From: Cryptomeria japonica
Lineage: Eukaryota > Streptophyta > Pinopsida > Cupressales > Cupressaceae
DNA length: 64,000 nucleotides
Assembly: GCF_030272615.1 (NCBI RefSeq)
Contig: NC_081407.1
Location: 142,544,897-142,608,896, forward strand
Direction of reading: 5' to 3'
Each line of letters starts with the position of its first letter. Position 1 is the stretch's first letter. Positions 44,906 through 55,035 of the stretch are shown piece by piece. Both the position numbers and the translations under genes were made by a program. The notes beneath the pieces were generated by a model, which was not told the DNA's origin, made no database searches, and worked only from the letters and a program-made list of their open reading frames with translations.

Positions 44906-44907
44906 AT

Positions 44908-44920
44908 TGGTATCAGAGCT
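44908..44920 (+). promoter_or_regulatory. Element H primer-binding site
   Basis: TGGTATCAGAGCT, the tRNA-iMet complement, two bases after the LTR. An open frame from the LTR (44752-45030) runs straight through it. Confidence 0.93.
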
Positions 44921-45058
44921 TGAATCTTGGAAAAAGGTTTAACAACCTAAAGAGAAAGATCTTATCAACAGAAGGTTATAAACAATCTTGGAGAATTGTG
45001 TATTTGCAAGAAGAGTTGGGATCATGCTAATCAAGTGATTGCAGACATGTAAAGAAAA

Positions 45059-46321
45059 ATGCAAAAATCATTGAAAGTGAGAAGAAGATTAGCTGATGAT
45101 TTGCAGGACTCTCAAGATTTAGTGGAACAAATTGAGACATCATCTGAGAATAGTATATCTGAAGAGACTGAAGAAATGATTAGAGTATTGAAAGAAAAGA
45201 ACAAAGCACTGATTGAACAACTCAAAGCAATGAAAAGAGAACATGAACATTTCAGAACACAGATGATTGAAAATATTGATGCATTAAGGATAGCTAAGGA
45301 TAAAGTAAGAGATCTAGAAAGAGAGAATCAACAGCTTAAAGCATTTGTATCTCAAAAGAATGATGAAATCACAAGGTTGACTGGGATTCAACAAAATCTG
45401 TCAGATCAATTAGGTTATGCACTTCATGAAGCAAATATGAAAGATGATGAGAATCAAGCATTGAAACTTGAAATATCAAGGTTGACCAATGAACTTGAGA
45501 TAGAGAAGAAATCCAAGGAAACATTGAAGAAGAGTTATGAAGCATCAAAGATGTTGGATAAGCAGCTGAACATAAGAAGACCCAATAAAGAAGCAGGACT
45601 CGGTTACAAAGGAAAAGACTCTACCGAGAAGGGAATTCATACAACCGAGATAGGAGAATCATCAAAGCAAGCTGGAAACAAGAAGCACATCAAAAGAAAG
45701 AATCCTATTTGCAACTACTGTGGAAATCAAGGTCATACTGCTAACATGTGCCAAATCAGAAAATGTAAGCAACCAAATGTCACTAAGTCTAATGGTTATT
45801 GTTACAATTGCAATTAATATGGTCATACATTTAACCAGCGTAGGACAAAGTCTGTTAACAATTATCAGAAGGCAAAATTCAAAGGGTTTTGTAAAAACTG
45901 CAATAGATATGGACATAGTACCGAGAAGTGTTGGCTTAAGCAAAAGAACTACATGTGGTCTGCACACTGAGCAAATACTGGAGGTTACCGAACTCACATA
46001 GATCCTTACCGACAATATTCTACAGTACCATGGGATTATAATACAAGGATATGGTGTGATTGTTGTGGAAGATAGGGACATATAAGTGCCAACTGCTTTA
46101 TAAGGTTTGGAATGAACAACCGAAGATCATGGAGAAATCCTGGTATGGCATGTTTTCATTGTCACAAAGTTGGACACTTGGCTAGAGATTGCAAAGATCA
46201 ACCTAGAGGAGACACTGAAGAAATAAAAGAAAAATTACAGATGATTTAGAAAAGGAAGGAAATTGTGTCAAATGAAGAAAGCACCTTACCTACCGAGTTA
46301 GGTGCACCTATTCCAAATTAA
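45059..46321 (+). pseudogene. Element H Gag (coiled coil plus five zinc knuckles)
   Basis: ATG at 45059 (MQKSLKVRRRLADDLQDSQD) begins about 190 residues of coiled coil. Knuckles: CNYCGNQGHTANMC, CYNCN-stop-YGHTFNQR, CKNCNRYGHSTEKC, CDCCGR-stop-GHISANC and CFHCHKVGHLARDC. The frame is kept over 1.26 kb with four stops (45815, near 45968, near 46073, near 46247) and ends at TAA 46319-46321. Several stops fit C-to-T changes of Gln or Arg codons. Other than point stops the gene is whole, which shows the full length of this Gag type: about 420 codons. Confidence 0.88.
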
Positions 46322-46888
46322 TCGGTAAAGGTATGAAGGGATTGCATTCTCTCAAAGATCAAATCTTAACAGTTCCTATTTTGTTATGTACTTAATTCAA
46401 AATCTGCATAGCTAAGATGTATTCGTAAGTTTGAAATTCTATCAAAGTCTTTTGGAGCACTATACAGGAAGACTGTCAAGTCGGTGAATACGGGAAACCT
46501 GTCAAGTCGGTAAATGAAGGAAGTCTGGTTACTTTGTTAAAGTGCAAAACAAAAACAAAAAAAAAGGAAAGAAAGTTTAGTGGAATTGAGTGCATTTAAT
46601 GTTTTTAACCTAACCTGCATGGAGCCCGATAAGGTATATTGTGTACTTAAAGCATTTACGCAGTCATTTTTCACTCACCAAGTTTTCAAGAAAGCAGAGC
46701 AAAGCGAATCAAAGGCGATCAAACCACCTCCAAAGCAAAATTCAAGGTATTTACATCAATCTCAATGCATTGTTAAGCTAGTTTACCGATCATATCAAGT
46801 TGTTATTATCTACTAAGTGTGAATCGTCTGCCATTTGAAAATCTTCAAACCCTAAGGATCTTTTGTTAACTCTTATTTGAAATCTGCA
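46322..46888 (+). other. Element H spacer between Gag and ORF2
   Basis: 567 bp without a supported ORF. It contains two copies of 'ctgtcaagtcggt' (near 46475 and 46500) and an A-rich run (46550-46573). The separate ATG of ORF2 beyond this gap means ORF2 needs its own RNA or internal initiation. No splice sites were verified. Confidence 0.5.
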
Positions 46889-49800
46889 ATGGCACCTAAG
46901 ATCCAAAATCCCATTGTTGTTGAGAACATCGAAAAGCCCTCACTGAAATACTTTTTAACTCCTAAAATTGCATCTAAACCGGATGACAAAACCGCATTTT
47001 CACTCATCCCGAATAGAGTTTTATTAGTCAAGGATGTGAGATTCTTCACCAAATGTCGAGTTGAAGAACTAGGCCACGTTGAAATCAAAGACACATATGA
47101 TGAATTGTGCATCGATGGTAAAATGGATAGCAACTATGAGCACATTAAGATCAAGGGATTGACTGAAGCCCTAACCTATCCCCGTGTATTCAAACCCCAG
47201 TGGGTCAAGTTTGTTCTGAGCAGAGTTCATGATGACTTTATGTGGCTAGAAGAGCAACCATTTAAGATCACCAAGGAAATCACTCATTTGATCACCGGTT
47301 ACCCTATCTATGATCATGCCCGAGCTCAGAAAAAGATATCACAGAAGGAATTGATTAGTTTAACCGGAGTAGAATCAGATTACAGAGGACTGAAATTGAA
47401 CAATGTCATTGATGCAGAACTAAATTTTGCCATTAGAGTAAGAGGTTACTGTTTCTTCCAATCAGCAAGGGAAAACAGTGTACCCTGTGCAGTAGTAGAC
47501 TTAGCATATAAAATTATGAAGAAAGGCATGAAAATTGATTTATGTAAGGTGTTGCTAAAAAGCTTGTTTGAGAACCTGAACACCATAAGGAAGCCAAAGA
47601 AGAACAATTCGGCCAATACACTAAAGTTTGGATCACTGTTAATATGCATGTTTTTCTATTTTGAAAAATTCTTTCCATCAGTCGGTAAAGTTGTTTGGGA
47701 GCTACACCGACCAATCACCCATCAGATCAATGACTTCATCAAGAAGCTAGGTGATAATTTTAATGATATTATGGATGATTATTTTAGCAAGTTTCAGGAA
47801 AGAATGCATAACAGGTACCAGATTCCACCCAAGCTAGTGGAGAAATACAAAGATGACATATGTTTTGAAGTGGACACTGATTACTGTTATGTGAATGTTG
47901 TGGAACCAAGAACTCAATCTTTGCCACCTATGGGTTACGAGATTGATTTTAACATCACACAACAACAAATTGATGCATTTATTACATTACCAAGGCATGC
48001 TACCGAGCTGAGGTATGGAACATATGAAGAAGTGAAGGAAAAAGTAAAAATGAGCATTGTAGTACCCAAAGCTACAAGGAAGGCAACAAAGATGATAAAG
48101 GCATTAATGGAGAAATTTGGAGAAGATTCTTCCTCCACACCTGTCAAAGGCACTATAGCCATTACTGAAGAGGAATCTGAAGCCCAAGAGGTAGCTATAA
48201 CACTGAGCACCAAATTGCCTAAGGGAAAAGTGCTGAAAAGAAAGAAACAGGATACATCAAAGGCCTCACCGACTCCTTCAGCAAAGTGACCTAACACAAG
48301 AGCATCAACAACATCACCGAGTAAGAAAACAAAGAGTGTTGCCACACCCAAGGTAACAAAAACTTACAAGGAATCTACTCGGAGACTCATCTTGGGAAAA
48401 TAGTCTAGTGACACCGAATCTGAAGATGCAAGCAAATTTCAGATTGTCAAGAGCAAGAAGGTAAATGTACATAGTGTAGAAAATTTTTTGTGCTAATTTG
48501 AAGCAATATGGTGGATTTGGATCATTCAGATATGTTAAGTATGAATCTAGAAATGATGCCGAAAAGAGACAAATAGAAGAAACTGTCATCTGCACACTTC
48601 TGAAATTCTGATTGGTCCCATTGGAAGTATCTAATTGTCTTCCAAAAAAATTGTATGTGCATATTGATAATAGGTGGAAATATGCAATGGACTCGGAGAA
48701 ACATATTAGAGAAAGAAGTTTGGTACATCTCTTTCCAGACATGTCAGTAGATGAAATCAAAGAAAATCTAACAATCTACCACAAAAACTTCCTAGTCAAG
48801 CAAAAAGATTTAAAATTGATGAATGGACTTTATCTGGAAGTAGAGAAAGAGGCCAAGGCAAAATGGCAGGAAATGTTTAGAATCAAGGATGCTGGTGAGC
48901 AAGCTAAAGTTGAAATAGTTGATGTCACCGAGCAAGATCCTGATGTCACCAAGCAAGACCTTGCTGACACCATACAAGTAGATGAAGATATCATGGATAC
49001 AGAGGCACTTGAACAGGAAATGATAGAAGGGAATGCTTATGCCCAACTTGTATCAAGTGAGTCAGTTTTGGAACAAGTTCAACCCTATCCTCTTGTCAAT
49101 CAACCTGTCTCAACCGAGGCCCCTCAGGATACACAACAAGGCATAGAAGGTCACAAGTCTACAAAAGGAGAAGGTACTTCTCAAGAACAGACTTCACAAG
49201 CACCTTCTAGCACTGAAAATGTTGCAACCAAGACACCAAAGGACACTACAGAGGCTAAAGAAACCGACCAAAGTGTTGCCTCTACCGAGCAACCTACCGA
49301 GGGTCATCAAGCCTCACAAGCCATTGTCTTAGTTCAATCGGTGAAAGGTAAAGAAAAGAAGATGAAAAAGCATAGTTTCAAAGTAGATTTGTCAAAACCA
49401 ATAGTGTTGCCCAATGTTGATATATCCAAATTAAAGGGGCAAGCACTTATTGATTTCGATGAACTATGCAAAGCCAAAGCTGAACAGGAGAAGCAAATGG
49501 CTATTCAAAAGAAAAATAAAGTACTTTAGAAGGTGAAAGCACTCTTAACTGACATGCTACCTGAAGCTATAGTGACAATAGATGCAGCCATCCATGTACA
49601 ACTAGATGAACTCTTAACCAAGATAGAGACATCTGGAGTAGATGCAATGGAATATTTGAGCAAGTTAAAGGACAAGGAGTTCACTGCAAAAATGATTGAA
49701 GAATTACAGAAAGCTATTGCCATTGGCAAAGTTAAACTTGTCAAATTTATTGCTGAGTTGACCCCTCAACTCAAGCACATTCTTTATTTATTTCAGAAAC

Positions 49801-50237
49801 TTTGTACATTCTCTTTATTTATTAAAGATATCAAGAATAAAACTGAAGTGATTGAGAAAGAGATCACAAATCTCTCTAATAAGTTGACCACTGAGCATAG
49901 TTCCATTCATAATTTTTATATCAAGCTACAACAGCTCATGGCTCAATAATTGGAACTAAAGAATGAAGAACACAAGACAAGGATGGACATAATGACACTT
50001 CAGACATTATTCCTTCCTCATCTTTCATCCGTCCAAGAGCAGATTAATAAGGCTACATCCCTATCCACTCAACAAGAGGGAAGCACATTAGATGGACTCA
50101 TTTCACTGTTAGCTGACATTACAGCTCAAAATTCACTCATGGATAGTGTTAAGGATGCCCTCTCTGCCGCTCTCACCGATGCAAGGACAAAGTATAAATC
50201 CATTTTTGACCAGTTGCCACCACCGAATGGTAACTAA
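46889..50237 (+). pseudogene. Element H ORF2, large protein of unknown function
   Basis: ATG at 46889 (MAPKIQNPIVV); about 1,116 codons to TAA 50235-50237. Clean to 48289. Part I: KYFLTPKIASKPDDKTAFSL, WVKFVLSRVHDDFMWLEEQP, ITKEITHLITGY, ELISLTGVESDYRGL, CKVLLKSLFENLNT, then a hydrophobic LKFGSLLICMFFYFEKFF. Part II: LVEKYKDDICFEVDTDYC, VVEPR, PMGYEIDF. Part III: basic linker (KVLKRKKQ). Part IV (48612-48860): LYVHIDNRWKYAMDSEKHIR, FPDMSVDEIKENL. Part V: Gln/Thr/Glu-rich. Part VI (49533-50237): helical tail. Stops near 48287, 48402, 48607, 49527, 49947; a shift near 48495. No catalytic motif recognised. Confidence 0.82.
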
Positions 50238-50589
50238 AATTTGATGTTTGTCAAAAAGGGGGAGTGATATAGTTCAGAGCATCAAAGTATCAAACAAAAG
50301 GAGTGTAGTATACAGGGGGAGTATATACCGAGCAAAATAGAGTATTCAAAACAGAGTCAATTTTGACAGAGCAGTGAACCGAGCAGTTATCACAGAACAT
50401 TGATCACCGAGCATGCAAAATTAGAATTTTGTACAGTATATTGATAAGGGGAGTATATCTGAATATACTATTTCATTGACTAATGTATATACTGTTTGTT
50501 TAGTCAAATTTTGTAAGTATATAGATTTTTGAGTTATAACTTTGAAAGTAGTTTTGTCAAACATCTCAACTAATGTCAAAAGGGGAGAT
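50238..50589 (+). promoter_or_regulatory. Element H 3' UTR with purine tracts
   Basis: PPT AAAAGGGGAGAT (50578-50589) beside the LTR. A second PPT-like word, CAAAAAGGGGGAGTG, lies near 50252, and GGGGGAGTATAT near 50315. The short stretch otherwise has no ORF. Confidence 0.76.
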
Positions 50590-51766
50590 TGTTACTACTT
50601 ATCAAGTTGTCATTAGTTTTACATCCAAAGTCATTCTATATACTCTAGTTGGTTACTACTACCGAAATATTCAGTCGGTATGCACAATACAATCGGTTAA
50701 AGAAGAAAGTATTCACAGAGCCCAATATGCATCGAGCTGTATACCGAGTATCATTCCATGTCTACCGAGCAGAAATAATAATACACCGAGTGAAACATGT
50801 TACCAGATTCATTGAACCTAGACACACATAGGAAAACATGTTACAAGATCAAGGAACATAGAATCGTTATCACATTAGAAATTGCACTTAAAGATTGTGT
50901 ATGATTTCGAGGTCATTTATCCAATAAAATATTTTGTATAGTTATTCATTCGATAAATCATGTTTGTAAGATCGAAGTAATGAATCAGATCACCGACATA
51001 AGAGATCTATTTATACAACATGGATTAAGGATAAAAATGTGACAGACAGAGATATACAGAGGTGTATGAAGCAAGACATGTGTGATACATGAGAAAGCAA
51101 TAAGTGTTATGACTATTACAGAGATACAGAGGTCATCGAGAAGGATTTCAGAGAACAGTCAAAGAACAGAGTAAACAGAAGGGTTTACCAAGTTAATTTA
51201 TGGGTTACTGAGGTATGCTATAAGCAAGGTAATCTTATTTTGAGTAGATAGAATCTGCTATAACATTCCAGATGTAAAGTTGCAGATATTTGTAAAGAGT
51301 TTATTGAAATATTTTGAAGTTGTAAGAAAAACCTTTAACAGGGTAAAAGACTCTAACCAAGTCTATAAATTGTAAAGCCTCTAACTAGGTACATCATTTA
51401 GTTTAAGTGTTGTAAAATCCTTTAGCAAGGTAGATCTAATAGATCTTGATACTCCTAATAGGGTAAGCTATCAGAAATAGCTAAACATGTAGCTCTAACC
51501 GAGCACTCTTTATTATTGTAGTAGTGAAGTTGTGGGTGCCATCCCCACCACAGTTTTTCTCTCTAACCAAGAGTTTCTGTGTAACCAAAATATATGTGTT
51601 ATGGAGTGAATCATGTATGATTGTTATTTATTTGTTTTAGCTTTATGTTATGTTGCAACAATTTTTGGTTTATGCATAACAGTAAAGATATTGTTGTTAA
51701 AATGATTTGAAGTACTGATTCACCCCTCCCCTCTCAGTACATTAGCTTTCCATATTGGGCCTAACA
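50590..51766 (+). repeat. Element H 3' LTR
   Basis: 1,177 bp, partner of 43776-44905, followed by TSD GGGAT. Confidence 0.93.
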
Positions 51767-53118
51767 GGGATATGGTCCAAGAAGTCGGTCTCCACCCAAA
51801 AACAATTTGGAACAATAGATAAAGGACTTACAAAAGAAAATGGAGGATATCAATACACAAAACAAGCTTACACAATGAGAGATATATGTCCCTATACATT
51901 TGATAAAAGCATTCCAATGCTTCCATTTGCTACACACTTTGTGACACCAAATTTTGATAAATACAGAGGCAAAGGAGACTCTAAGGCACATATAAGACAT
52001 TTTTTCATAGCTTGCATTGAGGTAGCAGCAGAAGAAACATACTTGATGAGATTTTTCCCACAAATCTTAGGTGATCAAGCTATGGAATGGTTCTCCCAAC
52101 TTCCACCTGGAATTAAGTCATGGGGTGATCTAGTAGAAGCTTTCATACAACATTTCTCATATAACATAGAGACAGACATATTAGTTATCACTTTGTGCAA
52201 CACTAAGCAAAAGGATGGGGATTCATTTTCATCATTCTTACAAAGATGGAGGAATTTATCCAGTAGGTGCTCTTGTGAAATTCGACAAAAACAAATGGTA
52301 GAGATGTTCACCTAGAATGTCAACAAAGAAATTAGTTATGATTGAAGGAAATCTTGTTTGTCAAGTTTCAAGGACGTCATTGAGAAGGGCTTAGCAATAG
52401 AGAAAGTCTTAATTGAACAAGGTGTCATCAAGATATTCAAAGAAAACAAAGAAGATTTTAAAGGAAAAGACAAGCCACAATTTTGGAACAAGAACAAGAA
52501 CACAGTAAATGATGGTGTTGTTGATGCTAACATAGTGAGACCCAAAATCATTCTTTCTAGATCAAGTTCTACAAACAACCAAGTGAACACTCAAGCCACT
52601 TCAAAACCATGAAGGAAGTACACCCCATTGGGAGAACCACTTGAGTTAGCTTTCAAGAAGCTAGTGGCAAACAAGATAATAAAAATTCCAGACAGTCCTC
52701 CATATGAGCCAAAGGTCAAACCAAATTGGTGGAATGATGATTACTGTGAATATCACAAGAGCAAGGGACATACAAAAAGAAATTGTCATCACTTTAAGAA
52801 CATTATACATGATCTTATTGATAGAGGTGACATTGAGATCAAAGGACATACATCCAATCAAGAACATGAGATGTTTAAGGAACCATTCCCTAAACATGAC
52901 AAGGGAAAAGCCAAAGCCACAAATGAGCAAACCAACTATACCAGAGCATCCTATAACTATGATTTAACTGTTAATCACATTTCGATGGACAATTATGTCT
53001 CGACTATTATCATAAAGGACAAAATGCTTGGAATTTCTACCCAAAGACCCAAAGTTGTCCTAAAAGGCATTGGACCTTCTTTGAAATCTACCTCTGAATG
53101 TAATATCACAACTCATTG
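51767..53118 (+). pseudogene. Element I Gag, C-terminal part
   Basis: After H the Ty3 Gag resumes. The retrotransposon Gag domain is clear at 51990-52315: RHFFIACIEVAAEETYLMRF, FPQILGDQAMEWFSQLPPG, SWGDLVEAFIQHFSYN, then SFSSFLQRWRNLSSRC. After a stop at 52313-52315 and a frame change it goes on with EKGLAIEKVLIEQGVIK. Next is a Tat-type zinc region at 52735-52850: CEYHKSKGHTKRNCHHFKNI, then IHDLIDRGDIEI. Stop at 53117-53119. The function is particle assembly and RNA binding. Decayed. Confidence 0.88.
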
Positions 53119-54019
53119 AGGTAAGGTCACTTTGCAAGGTGCTCCAACTAAAACCACTGATTCCTCATCAACCAAACTTGAGTACGATCTGGTAGAACAG
53201 TTAGGGAAGATGCTTGCGCTTATCTCCATCCTTGATATTTTATGCATATCTCCTACACATAAAGCCATTCTTGATAAAACTTTGAGAGAAACATATGTCC
53301 CCACTAATCTGAACGTGGACTAGTTTCAAGCCATGGTAGGATATCTTTCCGTTCCACACTCCCTTACAGTCACTAAAGATGATGACACCTTTGTAAGCCA
53401 ACCACATAATGCACATTTACACATTGAAGCCTTCCTGCATAAACACAAAATAAAATGAGTCCTGATAGATGGAGGAGCAGGTCTAAATATTTGTACATTG
53501 AGCATTATTAAATAATTGGGATATTCTGAAAAGGCTATGAATTCTAAAAAGAAAATTACCATCAAGGCATATGATGATGAAGAGCGCTCATCCAAGGGTA
53601 CAATCACCTTACCTCTTAGAGTTGGGCCAGTTACAAAAGATGTGGTTTGTCAAGTCCTTGATCTAGAGCTCACATACAATATATTGCTAGGATATCCATG
53701 GATTCATGAGATGAACACAATACCATCTACATATCATCGATGTATCAAGTTTCCACACAATGGAGTTGAAGTGACCATCAAAGCTGACCCAAACCTATTC
53801 ATATACTGCAACAATTTTCAACCTAGATTAGAAATAACAATTCCATCCAATCGAGAGGTTTTTCCTTCATCAGCATATGTTGATCCAGAATCCTTGAAAG
53901 CTTCTACATCAAAACAAGTAGAGATCCAAGAAAAGTTCAAGATTAAAGACCTGGGATGTGGTGAGTATATATTTCATGTTGATCAACTCGCACTATCTCA
54001 TAAGGTATTCAGTCGATAG
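53119..54019 (+). pseudogene. Element I aspartic protease region
   Basis: The retropepsin-like active site VLIDGGAGLNIC lies near 53460-53495, with DGG in place of the usual D-S/T-G, after an in-frame TGA. Then come ITLPLRVGPVTKDV and the flap-to-end block YNILLGYPWIHEMNTIPSTY, which is typical of Ty3 plant proteases (LGRPWLH region). The protease would cut the polyprotein; the changed site and the stops (53458, 53513) make activity unlikely. Confidence 0.82.
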
Positions 54020-54780
54020 GAATAATCTACAAACAATTTGCAATGCCAAGGAATTGGGTGTGAACCACCAAGTGGTGTGGCTACTAAGTTTGAATGTAAA
54101 TCTCCTCTAGTGGTGCAAGCAAATATTGATATCAATAGTCTTAAGAGTGGTTCCAATGAAGAATCTATTAAGCGTATCGCTAGCCCTCTTGAGAACTCAT
54201 ATAGCCTTACCATTTCATCCACTCATTCCATTTCCAGTCCTCTCCTAGACTTGGATCAACAAGAATTACAAAATCCCTTACTTATTGGGGATGAAAAAAT
54301 AAGCTTGAAAAGAAAAATCAAAAAGTAAAAAATAAAGAGAAGTCCTTCAGTCCAAATCAAAATCAAAAGCTATTGGACTCTGAAAAAATCAAGGTCAAGG
54401 ATAAAAATCCTATGAAAGAAAAAGAGCAAGAGTTGATCTCCCCTAATATCAAAATAACTGGGGGCAAAAGTTTTACAAATCTAGGTCAAAAAGCATACTT
54501 GTTGATCCTAAGTCTCCATCATGCTATCCTACTTTCAACTCTTTTCATAATCATAAGCCTTCATCACTCATCCACTTGTTCCACACATCCATTCCCCTCT
54601 AGTGATATGTCATGGACCTTTAATGGAGCTTCCTTGTGGGACTTTGTTGTTAGGAATGCCCAAACTTCTTTAGGAGCCACACATATAGGTCTGTGTAGTC
54701 CACACACTAGTAATTCTATCTCAGTTCCTTTATCAAGGAAGATAGTTGCTCAAGCTACACTTCATTTAGTCAAGAAATGA
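54020..54780 (+). pseudogene. Remnant of I pol around a large deletion
   Basis: Between the protease and the integrase C-terminus there are only about 760 bp, where RT, RNase H and the integrase core (over 2.5 kb in an intact element) should be. The first part (54038-54328) is a Ser/Leu/Pro-rich frame. The stretch near 54620-54780 has weak similarity to the end of an integrase core (WDFVVRNAQTSLGAT, VAQATLHLVKK). I read this as an internal deletion, but cannot place its ends exactly. Confidence 0.6.
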
Positions 54781-55035
54781 CACAACTAGAATCATAAGGT
54801 AAAACCTCACACATTTGAGGTGGGTGACTTAGTTCTCAAGGAAAACCCTAGAAACCAACAAGACAAAGAGAAGAAGGGCAAGTTCAAACCAAATTGGCTT
54901 GGTCCTTACATCATCACAACAATCTATGGGTCTGGTGCATACCAGCTTTCAACACCAGAGGGCGAACCTTTGGAGGATCCTATCAACAACATGAACCTTT
55001 GCAGGTTTTACACATATCTCTTCACAATATCCTAA
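54781..55035 (+). pseudogene. Element I integrase C-terminal domain
   Basis: FEVGDLVLKENPRNQ, then KGKFKPNWLGPYIITTIYGS and GAYQLSTPEGEPLEDPINNM, then LCRFYT. This is the SH3-like C-terminal domain of Ty3 integrases, which binds DNA. It is in one frame from 54820 to 55035 and ends pol. Its catalytic partner domain is missing upstream. Confidence 0.86.

Larger units (their letters stand above)
43776..51766 (+). mobile_element. Element H: two-ORF LTR element without pol (best preserved)
   Basis: LTRs 43776-44905 and 50590-51766, TSD GGGAT (43771-43775 and 51767-51771). Plus strand: PBS, multi-knuckle Gag (45059-46321), ORF2 (46889-50237), PPT. No RT, RNase H, integrase or protease motif. It is the best copy for studying the two-ORF family because ORF2 has a 467-codon clean frame. 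LTRs are very similar, so the insertion is fairly recent. Confidence 0.94.

Noticed and set aside
44908-44920. tRNA-Met gene fragment
   Set aside because: Only the 12-13 bases of a retrotransposon primer-binding site, next to an LTR.
46580-46816. 78-codon ORF between Gag and ORF2 of H
   Set aside because: No counterpart in the spacers of A', D or G.
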